A DNA stretch of 64,000 bases, from assembly GCA_039714555.1 (NCBI GenBank), contig JBDLJB010000004.1:80588-144587 (forward strand), written 5' to 3'. Both the position numbers and the translations under genes were made by a program. Below the pieces are notes generated by a model. The model was given only the letters and a program-made list of their open reading frames with translations, was not told the origin of the DNA and searched no databases. Of this stretch, positions 52,869-61,864 are shown piece by piece. The stretch comes from Namhaeicola sp039714555 (GTDB taxonomy: Bacteria; Bacteroidota; Bacteroidia; Flavobacteriales; Flavobacteriaceae). The stretch's first letter is position 1. Every line of letters starts with the position of its first letter.

Positions 52869-55454
52869 TTATGCAGAATTTCTACTTGCATTTATGTTTC
52901 CAAATAAAGAACGAGTTATAATTTTTTCATAGATTTCTAGTTGTTTTTTATCAGGATTTTCTTGTGATCGCAATTCCTGTACTTTATTTAGTGCATATTG
53001 CTGAATTGTTAATAATGGTAAAACTATAGAATCTCTAACTTCAATTGAGGCTTTGCTTACAGGGTAATTTTGCATGAGCTCATTAAGGTTTGCTAATTTT
53101 AAAACTAATCTTTTGGTAGTTAAAAATTCATTATAAATTAACAACCAAAATTCACCAAAATCTTTGTCCTTTTCCATATATCTTGTCAATTCAAAAAATG
53201 ATTTTTTCATTGACATCATACTATTATCAATCAGGCTTTTAAAGAATTTAGAATTATTATAAAAGTCAATCACTTTATCAAATTCTCCTGCAGATTCGTA
53301 TTTTAATAATGCAGTTCCAACCCCATAAAACCCTGGAACATTTTGTTTTAATTGACTCCATGAACCTACAAAGGGGATTGCTCTAAGGTCAGCAAAATCT
53401 AATTCACTTGATTTATTTCGTTTTGAAGGGCGGCTTCCAATATTAGTTTTAGCATAATACTTTAGTGTGCTCATTTGTTCTAAATATGGCAAAAATTTAG
53501 GATGATTTTTAAAATCCGTATAAGCTTTATAACTAACTTCAGATAGATCATTCATAATGCATCTTTGATCTTCACTTAATTTATTCTTAGCATTTTCAAA
53601 AAACTCATTATATACTCCTGAGCTTATTAATTGCTCTAAATTATATTTAGAAGAATCCACTATTCCAAATTTTGAACTAATGGTTTGCCCCTGAATAGTT
53701 AATTGAACTTCTTCATCTTCTATTGTTGGACCAAGAGAAGCATAAAATTGATGCGTTTTACCGCCACCTCTTGCAGGTGGTCCTCCACGCCCGTCGAAAA
53801 AGATAACTTTTATATGATACTTTCTAGATATTTCTGTGAGTTTTTCTTTGGCTTTAAAAATAGACCAGTTTGCCATTAAATAGCCACCGTCTTTTGTTCC
53901 ATCAGAGAAACCAAGCATAATGGTTTGTTTGTTATTTCTAAATTTAATATGATTTCGGTAATTTTTATTGGTATATAGTTTTTCCATTACCTGATTTGCA
54001 TTTTCCAGATCATCAATGGTTTCGAAAAGAGGGACTATATCGACAGTTAAATTTTTTTGAAATGCTGTTAATTTTAGCATTGCAAAAACTTCCATTACAT
54101 TTAATGCACTTTGATTGTTACTAATGATGTAACGATTTGCACCTTTTTCACCATTCTTTTTTTGAATTGTTTTAATTGCTTTAATTGAACCTAAAGTTTT
54201 GACAACCATTTCATCATCAAAATCATCCAATTTAATTTTCCCTTTGATTTTTGAAAGAACTTCTAGTTGTTTATTATCTGATAATTCAAAATAGTCATTT
54301 GGAAGAATACTTGAATTTTTCTTTTGTAGTGTTTTGACTATATTTTGAAAAACTTGATGATGTACTCTACTGTCTTGTCTTATATCTAAAGTTGCAAAAT
54401 AGAAACCAAAAATCTTAGCCTTGTGTATAATATCCTTTAATTCAGTTAAATATAGTGATTGATAATTTGTAATAACTAGATCTTTAATTTCTAAAAGTTG
54501 ATTATAGAATTCATCAAATGTTATTACTTTTTTGCTAGGATTTGTAAAACTATGATAAAGTTTTTCTTCTAATTCATTTACAAGTCCTGTAACTTTTTTA
54601 AATGTTAGTTTACGTTTTAATTTTCTTATATCACGGTAATAATTTCTAATTATTGAATTTTGTAATTTTTGAGCAACTTGAATTGTTATTTCAGTTGTTA
54701 CAAACGGGTTTCCATCTCTATCTCCTCCAGGCCAAAAACCAAGATTAACAAATTCATTGTCAACACTTTTATTTTCATAGATATTACTTTCAATATAATT
54801 GTAGATGCTACTTACTGAGTGATAAAAAATATTTTCTAAATACCAAATTAAACTTATTGCTTCATCAAGAGGAGTTGGTTTTATATCTTTTAAAAAAGGT
54901 GTTATTCCTAGTTGACTTAATAATTTTTTTATAATAATAAGGTCATTTTTTTCAATTGCTTTTGTAAGGTCTGTTATTATTCCAAGAACAGTTCCAGGAT
55001 AAAATTGAGTTGGATGCGCTGTTAATACAATTCGTACTTTAAATTCTTCTAAATATTTTTGTAAAGCTTCTTTTTTATTTTGAGTAATACCTTCTTCTTT
55101 TAGATTGCGTAGAGTTCCTTTTCCACTCATATTGTTAATAATAGGGAAAGCAGCATCTTCTACAGCATCAAATAATACTACCTGACGCTCAATATATTGA
55201 ATAAACTTAAATAATAGATCGATCTTCTCTTTTTCTGAGGGATGATCTTGATATTTGTTAAAAAAAGTATCAATAATTTCTACAGGAGTAGCACCATTTT
55301 TAAAACCTTTTTCACAAACTTTATTTAATAAAGGCATCAAAACACCTGTATTACTAATGTTGTCAAAAGGCAAAGTAATAAATATACTATTGTAGATTTG
55401 ATATTTAGATAATATTTGTTGATTAAATCGTTTTGATTTGGGTTGAGTAATCAT
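52869..55454 (-). CDS. ppc: Phosphoenolpyruvate carboxylase
   Basis: Ppc makes oxaloacetate from PEP and bicarbonate to refill the citric acid cycle. The 861-residue protein has the catalytic histidine in VLTAHPTQFYPGTV (His147), GFWPGGDRDGNPFVT, LDIRQDSRVH, MLGFSDGTKDGGYLMANW, the bicarbonate-site loop FFDGRGGPPARGGG and SRPSKR. The length is close to bacterial enzymes of about 880 residues. The C-terminus reads GNINASRNSA, whereas most PEP carboxylases end in RNTG, so the last two residues are unusual. A TATTTTTG box on the minus strand (55476-55483) may be its promoter. Confidence 0.95.
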   Translation of the reverse strand: MITQPKSKRFNQQILSKYQIYNSIFITLPFDNISNTGVLMPLLNKVCEKGFKNGATPVEIIDTFFNKYQDHPSEKEKIDLLFKFIQYIERQVVLFDAVEDAAFPIINNMSGKGTLRNLKEEGITQNKKEALQKYLEEFKVRIVLTAHPTQFYPGTVLGIITDLTKAIEKNDLIIIKKLLSQLGITPFLKDIKPTPLDEAISLIWYLENIFYHSVSSIYNYIESNIYENKSVDNEFVNLGFWPGGDRDGNPFVTTEITIQVAQKLQNSIIRNYYRDIRKLKRKLTFKKVTGLVNELEEKLYHSFTNPSKKVITFDEFYNQLLEIKDLVITNYQSLYLTELKDIIHKAKIFGFYFATLDIRQDSRVHHQVFQNIVKTLQKKNSSILPNDYFELSDNKQLEVLSKIKGKIKLDDFDDEMVVKTLGSIKAIKTIQKKNGEKGANRYIISNNQSALNVMEVFAMLKLTAFQKNLTVDIVPLFETIDDLENANQVMEKLYTNKNYRNHIKFRNNKQTIMLGFSDGTKDGGYLMANWSIFKAKEKLTEISRKYHIKVIFFDGRGGPPARGGGKTHQFYASLGPTIEDEEVQLTIQGQTISSKFGIVDSSKYNLEQLISSGVYNEFFENAKNKLSEDQRCIMNDLSEVSYKAYTDFKNHPKFLPYLEQMSTLKYYAKTNIGSRPSKRNKSSELDFADLRAIPFVGSWSQLKQNVPGFYGVGTALLKYESAGEFDKVIDFYNNSKFFKSLIDNSMMSMKKSFFELTRYMEKDKDFGEFWLLIYNEFLTTKRLVLKLANLNELMQNYPVSKASIEVRDSIVLPLLTIQQYALNKVQELRSQENPDKKQLEIYEKIITRSLFGNINASRNSA

Positions 55455-55475
55455 CTATTAAAGTTTAAAGTATTA

Positions 55476-55483
55476 CAAAAATA
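55476..55483 (-). promoter_or_regulatory. Candidate -7 box of ppc
   Basis: On the minus strand this reads TATTTTTG, a TAnnTTTG match, 21 bp before the ppc ATG. It lies between ppc and the hsp20 terminator, as expected for a separate transcript. Confidence 0.4.
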
Positions 55484-55548
55484 CAGTTTAATGTTATGGT
55501 TTTGTATAAACTAGATGAAATAAATTAATGAAGCTAATTTAAATAAAA

Positions 55549-55574
55549 AACCGCTAATGGATTAATTAGCGGTT
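55549..55574 (-). terminator. Terminator downstream of hsp20
   Basis: AACCGCTAAT (55549-55558) pairs with ATTAGCGGTT (55565-55574) over 10 bp with a six-base loop. The A-run at 55545-55550 gives the T-run on the minus strand. It begins 21 bp after the hsp20 stop. Confidence 0.88.
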
Positions 55575-55595
55575 CATAAGTTTTATTAAATCAAT

Positions 55596-56015
55596 TTATT
55601 TTATATCGATCATCTTAGGTTTATTTTCAATAATTTCCTTTTTAGGAATATTGATGATCAATTCACCATTTTTGTATTTAGCACTTATTTTTTCACTTTC
55701 AATTGCGTCTTTAGGTATATTAAAACTTCTTTTAAATGAGTTAAAACTATACTCTTTACGCGTATAATTATCATTATTATCCTTTGTTTCTTCTTTTGTT
55801 TCAGATGAAATAGTCAATAGTTCATTGTCGATATTAATATTAAAATCTTTTTTATTCATACCCGGAACAGCTAATGAAACAACAAACTCTTTTTCTGTTT
55901 CTTTTATGTTTACAGCCGGTGTAGACATCTTTGAATTTTCATTGGTTGATATAGAAAGATCTTTTAATAATTCATCGAAAATATTTGATAATTCTGGATT
56001 TCTTTTTACTAACAT
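55596..56015 (-). CDS. Small heat shock protein (Hsp20/alpha-crystallin)
   Basis: The 139-residue chaperone has an alpha-crystallin domain (about 35-130): STPAVNIKETEKEFVVSLAVPGM at its start in two stretches, FNINIDNELLTISSE, SFKRSFNIPKDAIESEKISA and the conserved YKNGELIINIPK. A short hydrophobic N-terminal arm (FDELLKDLSI) and a C-terminal KPKMIDIK tail complete it. Such proteins hold unfolding proteins for refolding by Hsp70 and ClpB. ClpB is encoded just upstream on the same strand, separated by a terminator, so the two belong to one heat-stress locus although not to one transcript. Confidence 0.94.
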   Translation of the reverse strand: MLVKRNPELSNIFDELLKDLSISTNENSKMSTPAVNIKETEKEFVVSLAVPGMNKKDFNINIDNELLTISSETKEETKDNNDNYTRKEYSFNSFKRSFNIPKDAIESEKISAKYKNGELIINIPKKEIIENKPKMIDIK

Positions 56016-56165
56016 AACTTTATATTTTTTAGATTAATACTTAATGTTTAAAGTAAGTATTTCAAATAAAATGCCAAAATTATTTTATGCCATTTTTACA
56101 GAATATATTATTTAAATAATGTCATTTTGTCAATTGATTGTCAGTATATTATAAAATATAAAAAA

Positions 56166-56195
56166 ATACCCTATTACAAAATGGTAATAGGGTAT
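56166..56195 (-). terminator. Terminator downstream of clpB
   Basis: ATACCCTATTAC (56166-56177) pairs with GTAATAGGGTAT (56184-56195) over 12 bp with a six-base loop. The A-run at 56161-56166 gives the T-run on the minus strand. It begins about 50 bp after the clpB stop. Confidence 0.88.
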
Positions 56196-56243
56196 AGCAT
56201 GATAAATCTAAATATTAAAATAATAATAGTTGTCTAATCTAAT

Positions 56244-58832
56244 TTATTGATTTCTAAATACAAATTTATCATCAAAAGCATCTAATAAAATATTGCTTTG
56301 AGCGGAAATATTTCCGGCCAATATTTCTTTAGATAATTCATTTAAAACTTCTCGTTGTATAACTCTTTTTATAGGCCTAGCTCCAAATTGTGGGTTAAAA
56401 CCTTTTTCTGCCAAACTTTTGATTGCCTCATCAGTTACAGAAAATTTGATATTTTTACCTTTTAACATTGTGGTCAAGCTGTGCAATTGTAATTTGACAA
56501 TTTTTGTAACTTCTTCTTGATTTAATGGTGTAAACATGATTATTTCATCAATACGGTTTAAAAATTCAGGTCGCACCTGTTTTTTTAATAGATCAACAAC
56601 TTCATTCTTTGTTTTTTCAATAACCACATCTCGGTTATCCATATCAATATTTTCAAAGTTTTCTTGAATGATATGTGAACCCATATTAGAAGTCATTATA
56701 ATGATTGAATTTTTAAAATCAGCAACTCTTCCTTTATTATCAGTTAATCTTCCTTCATCTAAAACTTGAAGTAAAATATTGAATGTATCAGGGTGAGCCT
56801 TTTCAATTTCATCTAATAAAATAACCGAATAAGGTTTACGCCTTACTGCCTCAGTTAACTGTCCTCCTTCATCATAACCTACATAACCCGGAGGCGCTCC
56901 AATCAATCTACTTACTGCATGACGCTCTTGATATTCACTCATATCTATTCTGGTCATTGCTGTTTCATCATCAAATAAATAATCAGCCAAAGCTTTTGCA
57001 AGTTCGGTTTTACCAACACCGGTAGTACCTAAGAAAAGGAATGATCCTATTGGTTTTTTACTGTCTTGAAGTCCTGCCCTTGAGCGTCTTACAGCATCAG
57101 AAACGGCTTCAATAGCTTCTTCTTGTCCAACAACTCGTTTGTGCAATTCATCTTCTAACTGTAAGAGTTTTACACGATCGCTTTGCAACATTTTTTGTAC
57201 AGGAATCCCTGTCCATTTTGCAACAACTTCGGCAATATCTTCGCTGGTAACTTCTTCTTTGATCAAAGCGTTTTCTTGATTCTTTTCAAGTTCATTTTGT
57301 AATTGCTCTAATTTTTCTTCTTCTTTTTGAATTTTACCGTATCTTATTTCGGCAACCAAACCATAATTACCTTCACGTTCAGCACGTTCTGCTTCTAATT
57401 TATAATTTTCAATATTTTCTTTTGCAGCCTGAACCTTATCAACAATTTCTTTTTCACTGATCCATTTAGCATTTATTTCATTTCTTTTTTCTTTTATATT
57501 GGCTAGTTCCTCTTTTAAAGATTCTTGTTTTTTCTTATCATTTTCACGCTTTATCGCTTCCAATTCAATTTCAAGTTGCATTATTTTACGATCTAATACA
57601 TCTAATTCTTCTGGTTTAGAATTAATTTCCATACGTAATTTAGCAGCAGCTTCATCCATCAGATCAATGGCTTTATCAGGTAAAAATCTATCCGATATAT
57701 AGCGTTGTGATAATTCAACAGCTGAGATAATAGCACTATCTTTAATTTGTACTTTGTGATGTGTTTCATATTTATCTTTAATACCTCTTAAAATTGATAT
57801 GGCACTTTCAGTATCAGGTTCATCAACCATCACTTTTTGAAAACGTCGCTCAAGAGCTTTATCTTTTTCAAAGTGTTTTTGATATTCATCAAGCGTTGTT
57901 GCACCAATTGCTCTCAATTCACCTCTTGCCAAGGCAGGTTTTAAAATATTTGCGGCATCCATTGCTCCTTGACCGCCTCCGGCACCAACTAAAGTATGGA
58001 TCTCATCAATAAATAAAACGATATCTCCTTCAGCAGAAATCACTTCTTTTACAACAGATTTTAATCTTTCTTCAAATTCACCTTTGTATTTTGCTCCGGC
58101 TATCAAAGAACCCATATCTAAAGAATAAATTACTTTATTTTGTAAATTTTCAGGCACATCACCTTTTACAATTCTATGCGCCAGACCTTCTGCAATAGCT
58201 GTTTTTCCTGTTCCTGGTTCACCAATCAATATTGGATTATTCTTTGTTCTACGAGATAGAATTTGCAGTATTCTTCTAATTTCCTCATCTCTACCAATTA
58301 CAGGGTCCAATTTACCTTCATTGGCCAATTGATTAAGGTTTTTTGCATATTTATTTAAAGCATTGTAAGTATCTTCTGCACTCTGTGAAGTAACTTTATT
58401 GCCTTTTCTTAATTCAGTTATTGTTGTATTTAGATCTTTTTCATTAATACCATTGTCTTTTAATAACTGAGCAGCTGATCCTTTTGATTTTAATATAGCT
58501 AAAATTAAATGCTCTAATGAAACATATTCATCTTTCATTTTTTTAGCAATATTCCCTGCTTCCAACAACATTGTATTGGCAGTTTTTGAAAGCATTAATT
58601 CACCTCCTTCAACCTTCGGAAAGCTTTTAAGGATATTTTCAAGGGTTTGTTTAAAAATATCAATATTAACCCCCAATTTATTTAAAATAAAAGGTGTAAC
58701 ATTTTCATCAACTTCTAAAATACCTTTTAAAATATGGGCATTTTCTATTTGTTGATTTCCGTAACCTTGCGCAATTTGTTGTGCTTGTTGTACGGCTTCT
58801 TGTGATTTTATAGTGAAATTATTAAAGTTCAT
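56244..58832 (-). CDS. clpB: ATP-dependent disaggregase ClpB
   Basis: ClpB pulls proteins out of aggregates together with DnaK. The 862-residue protein has the Clp N-domain (about 1-145, with the double Clp repeats), a first AAA+ domain with Walker A GEPGTGKT near 204 and Walker B VLFIDEIHTL, the long coiled-coil M-domain (about 405-525, KPEELDVLDRKIMQLEIELE onwards in part) that separates ClpB from ClpA and ClpC, and a second AAA+ domain with GTTGVGKTE near 601 and VILLDEIEKAH. There is no ClpP-binding IGF loop. Hsp20 lies downstream on the same strand. Confidence 0.96.
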   Translation of the reverse strand: MNFNNFTIKSQEAVQQAQQIAQGYGNQQIENAHILKGILEVDENVTPFILNKLGVNIDIFKQTLENILKSFPKVEGGELMLSKTANTMLLEAGNIAKKMKDEYVSLEHLILAILKSKGSAAQLLKDNGINEKDLNTTITELRKGNKVTSQSAEDTYNALNKYAKNLNQLANEGKLDPVIGRDEEIRRILQILSRRTKNNPILIGEPGTGKTAIAEGLAHRIVKGDVPENLQNKVIYSLDMGSLIAGAKYKGEFEERLKSVVKEVISAEGDIVLFIDEIHTLVGAGGGQGAMDAANILKPALARGELRAIGATTLDEYQKHFEKDKALERRFQKVMVDEPDTESAISILRGIKDKYETHHKVQIKDSAIISAVELSQRYISDRFLPDKAIDLMDEAAAKLRMEINSKPEELDVLDRKIMQLEIELEAIKRENDKKKQESLKEELANIKEKRNEINAKWISEKEIVDKVQAAKENIENYKLEAERAEREGNYGLVAEIRYGKIQKEEEKLEQLQNELEKNQENALIKEEVTSEDIAEVVAKWTGIPVQKMLQSDRVKLLQLEDELHKRVVGQEEAIEAVSDAVRRSRAGLQDSKKPIGSFLFLGTTGVGKTELAKALADYLFDDETAMTRIDMSEYQERHAVSRLIGAPPGYVGYDEGGQLTEAVRRKPYSVILLDEIEKAHPDTFNILLQVLDEGRLTDNKGRVADFKNSIIIMTSNMGSHIIQENFENIDMDNRDVVIEKTKNEVVDLLKKQVRPEFLNRIDEIIMFTPLNQEEVTKIVKLQLHSLTTMLKGKNIKFSVTDEAIKSLAEKGFNPQFGARPIKRVIQREVLNELSKEILAGNISAQSNILLDAFDDKFVFRNQ

Positions 58833-59040
58833 TTTTTTTGAATTTATGATTTATATTTTAATGTTCAAATAGCATTCCAATTAGTTTTACAATATATAAA
58901 ACTGTCATAATGACTTATTTATGTTAAATCAGCTGACTTTTTGACGTTAAAAAATTCTTTAATATTTATTAAATCCAAGGTTGAACTAACGTAGTAACAT
59001 TGGGTAAATTCATCAAATGAATCTGTAGATTATTTGAAAA

Positions 59041-59071
59041 CTCAGGAGGTGACTTTAAGTCATTCCCTGAG
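59041..59071 (-). terminator. Probable terminator downstream of fumarylacetoacetase gene
   Basis: CTCAGG (59041-59046) pairs with CCTGAG (59066-59071), with inner pairing of TGAC (59050-59053) to GTCA (59059-59062). On the minus strand a short TTTT follows. It lies about 30 bp after the stop at 59102. The T-run is short, so the call is moderate. Confidence 0.5.
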
Positions 59072-59101
59072 TGTATGTAGGTACAATAAAATGAAGTTTA
59101 T

Positions 59102-60388
59102 TTATTCTTTAAAATATTTTGCTTTACGCAATCTACCTTTACATTCACCAAAACCAATTCTTGTTTTATCATTTTTACAATATCCTCGTAATATAATTCT
59201 ATCTCCATCATTGATAAACTTTCGTTCAGTACCATCATTCATTTTGATTGGTTTTGTCCCTTTCCATGTAAGCTCTAACATTGATCCATAACTATTTTCG
59301 GTCTTACCGGAAATTGTTCCGCTTCCGTATAGATCGCCATTTGATATATTACACCCATTGACCGAATGATGTGCAAGTTGTTGATACATATTCCAATACA
59401 TATATTTAAAATTGGTATTGCTCACAATGGTTTCAACTTCTTTTTTAGGTTTTATAGCTGCTTGTAAATGAATGTCATAACTGTTATTTCCTTCAAGTTG
59501 CAAATATGGAAGAGGTTTGGGGTCTTGCTTAGGACTTTTAACTCTAAAAGGCTGTAAAGCATCCATAGTAACGATCCAAGGAGAAATTGTTGTTGCAAAA
59601 TTTTTGGCAAGAAACGGGCCAAGAGGTACATATTCCCAGGCCTGAATATCACGGGCACTCCAGTCATTTAGTAAGACCATTCCAAAAATATATTCTTCGG
59701 CTTCTTCAATAGAGATCTGTTTACCAAGTTTATTAGCTTCGGTAGTGATGAATCCCATTTCAAGTTCAAAATCTACCAATTTTGAAGGACCAAAAACCGG
59801 TTGATCTGAACCTTTAGGGTATGTTTGACCATGTGGGCGTCTGATTTTAGTGCCCGATACAACTATTGATGATGATCTACCGTGATAACCAATGGGTATA
59901 TGCAGCCAGTTGGGTAAAAGTGCGTTTTCCGGATCTCTAAACATTGTTCCAACATTAATTGCATGTTCTTTACTAGAATAAAAATCAGTATAATCACCAA
60001 TATTTAAAGGCATAAGCATTTCAATATCGTTTATATCAAATAAAATTTCATCAATATGTTTAGCTTTATTTTTTAATTTAGTATTTTCATCATCAAATAT
60101 ATCAGCAATTCTATTTCTAACCAGTCGCCATGTTTTTCTACCGTCATGAATAAAATCGTTTAAAGTATCCTGCATGAAAATATCATCAGTAAGTGGAATA
60201 CCTTCAAAATACCCTAACTGATGAAGTGCAGCCAAATCAATTGCATAATCGCCAATTCTTGTACCAATTGTAATAATGTCATTTTTGGTGATAAAAACAC
60301 CAAAAGGAATGTTTTGTATTGGAAAATCAGAGTTTTTATCAACTTTTAACCATGATTTTCTTTTCGGATCATTTGCAGTAATTTTCAT
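59102..60388 (-). CDS. fahA: Fumarylacetoacetase
   Basis: This enzyme ends tyrosine degradation, splitting fumarylacetoacetate into fumarate and acetoacetate. The 428-residue product has an N-terminal SH3-like domain (about 10-120, DFPIQNIPFGVF) and the catalytic FAH domain: DFYSSKEHAINVGTMFR with the metal and general-base residues, PIGYHGRSSSIVVSG, DFELEMGFI, LLNDWSARDIQAWEYVPLGP and NGCNISNGDLYGSGTISG with the glycine-rich loop. The length agrees with the eukaryote-like type. The frame opens at TTG 60397, but ATG 60388 is preferred. A TATATTTG box lies upstream on the minus strand. No other tyrosine-catabolism gene is adjacent. Confidence 0.95.
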   Translation of the reverse strand: MKITANDPKRKSWLKVDKNSDFPIQNIPFGVFITKNDIITIGTRIGDYAIDLAALHQLGYFEGIPLTDDIFMQDTLNDFIHDGRKTWRLVRNRIADIFDDENTKLKNKAKHIDEILFDINDIEMLMPLNIGDYTDFYSSKEHAINVGTMFRDPENALLPNWLHIPIGYHGRSSSIVVSGTKIRRPHGQTYPKGSDQPVFGPSKLVDFELEMGFITTEANKLGKQISIEEAEEYIFGMVLLNDWSARDIQAWEYVPLGPFLAKNFATTISPWIVTMDALQPFRVKSPKQDPKPLPYLQLEGNNSYDIHLQAAIKPKKEVETIVSNTNFKYMYWNMYQQLAHHSVNGCNISNGDLYGSGTISGKTENSYGSMLELTWKGTKPIKMNDGTERKFINDGDRIILRGYCKNDKTRIGFGECKGRLRKAKYFKE

Positions 60389-60436
60389 AATGGTCAAAAT
60401 TTATTATTAATAATTAATTTGTAAAAATATTTATAT

Positions 60437-60444
60437 CAAATATA
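60437..60444 (-). promoter_or_regulatory. Candidate -7 box of fahA
   Basis: On the minus strand this reads TATATTTG, an exact TAnnTTTG match, about 50 bp before the preferred ATG. It shares the divergent region with the glyA promoter. Confidence 0.4.
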
Positions 60445-60476
60445 TGAGATTATATTTAAATACGGAATGAATTTAC

Positions 60477-60484
60477 TACTTTTG
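60477..60484 (+). promoter_or_regulatory. Candidate -7 box of glyA
   Basis: TACTTTTG matches TAnnTTTG and lies 35 bp before the glyA ATG. No clear -33 element was found. Confidence 0.4.
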
Positions 60485-60519
60485 AATCGAATTTTTATTA
60501 AACTTAACTATTACTTAAT

Positions 60520-61794
60520 ATGCAACGAGATCAACAAATTTTTGATTTAATAAAACAAGAAAAAGAAAGGCAAACTAAAGGTTTAGAATTAATTGCTTCT
60601 GAGAATTATGTTAGTGAACAAGTTTTAGAAGCTGCAGGTTCAGTTTTAACTAATAAATATGCCGAAGGATATCCGGGAAAACGTTATTATGGAGGCTGTG
60701 AAGTTGTAGATATAGTAGAGCAAATAGCAATTGATAGAGCCAAAACTTTATTTGGTGCAGCATATGCAAACGTACAACCACACTCAGGCTCTCAAGCAAA
60801 TGCAGCAGCTTATCAGGCAGTATTGAAACCGGGAGATACTATTTTAGGTTTCGATCTATCACATGGTGGGCATTTAACACACGGATCAACGGTGAATTTT
60901 TCGGGAAAATTATACAAACCTTCATTTTATGGTGTTGATAAAGAAACAGGAGTTTTAAATTATGATAAAATTCAAAAAATTGCTGACGAAGTAAAACCTA
61001 AATTGATCATTGCCGGTGCATCAGCCTATTCAAGAGATATTAATTTTAAACGTTTTAGAGAAATCGCCGATAGTGTTGGTGCTATTTTATTAGCAGATAT
61101 TTCTCATCCTTCCGGATTGATAGCCAAAGGTATTTTGAATGATCCTATGCCACATTGCCATATTGTTACAACAACAACGCATAAAACGTTACGAGGTCCA
61201 AGAGGGGGAATGATCTTGATGGGAGAAGATTTTGAAAATCCATTTGGAGAAAAAACACCCAAAGGAAAAACCAAAATGATGAGTACTATTTTGAATTCTG
61301 CTGTGTTTCCTGGAATGCAGGGTGGGCCATTAGAGCATATAATTGCAGCTAAAGCCATTGCTTTTGGAGAAGCTTTATCCGATAATTTTTTGTATTATCA
61401 AATTCAAGTTAAAAAAAATGCTGAAGCTATGGCAAAAGCATTTGTAGCAAAAGATTATCAATTAATTTCAAATGGTACAGATAACCATATGATGTTGATT
61501 GATTTACGAAATAAAAATATAACAGGAAAAGAAGCTGAAAATGCACTTGTAAAAGCTGATATTACAGTCAATAAAAATATGGTTCCATTTGATGATAAAT
61601 CTCCATTTATTACATCGGGAATAAGAGTAGGATCAGCTGCAATTACTACACGGGGTTTAAAAGAAGATGACATGAAAAATGTTGTTGATCTAGTAGATGA
61701 AGCTCTTAATAATTATGAAAATGAAGAGGTTTTAGAAAATATTGCGGAAAGAGTAAATACTTTAATGCAAGATAGACCACTCTTTGTTTGGTAA
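60520..61794 (+). CDS. glyA: Serine hydroxymethyltransferase
   Basis: GlyA interconverts serine and glycine with tetrahydrofolate and supplies one-carbon units. The 424-residue PLP enzyme has GLELIASENYVSEQVLEA, NKYAEGYPGKRYYGGCE, NVQPHSGSQANAAAYQAVL, DLSHGGHLTHGS, LADISHPSGL and VTTTTHKTLRGPRGGMIL with the PLP lysine at 222, then FPGMQGGPLEHIIAAKA and SPFITSGIRVGSAAITTRG. Length and motifs are normal. It is divergent from fahA, and a strong terminator follows it. Confidence 0.97.
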   Translation: MQRDQQIFDLIKQEKERQTKGLELIASENYVSEQVLEAAGSVLTNKYAEGYPGKRYYGGCEVVDIVEQIAIDRAKTLFGAAYANVQPHSGSQANAAAYQAVLKPGDTILGFDLSHGGHLTHGSTVNFSGKLYKPSFYGVDKETGVLNYDKIQKIADEVKPKLIIAGASAYSRDINFKRFREIADSVGAILLADISHPSGLIAKGILNDPMPHCHIVTTTTHKTLRGPRGGMILMGEDFENPFGEKTPKGKTKMMSTILNSAVFPGMQGGPLEHIIAAKAIAFGEALSDNFLYYQIQVKKNAEAMAKAFVAKDYQLISNGTDNHMMLIDLRNKNITGKEAENALVKADITVNKNMVPFDDKSPFITSGIRVGSAAITTRGLKEDDMKNVVDLVDEALNNYENEEVLENIAERVNTLMQDRPLFVW

Positions 61795-61825
61795 TAATAA
61801 ATGATTTAAATCATTTGTTTATAAG

Positions 61826-61864
61826 GCATTTAATCTTAAATTTATAGGATTAAATGCTTTTTTT
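61826..61864 (+). terminator. Terminator after glyA, directly abutting the next start codon
   Basis: GCATTTAATC (61826-61835) pairs with GATTAAATGC (61848-61857) over 10 bp with a twelve-base loop and is followed by seven T (61858-61864). The ATG of the following gene begins at the next base, 61865. Confidence 0.85.

Noticed and set aside
61801..61814. Perfect palindrome ATGATTTAAATCAT after glyA
   Set aside because: It is short and AT-only apart from one G-C pair per arm, has no loop, and is explained by base composition; the real terminator lies just downstream.
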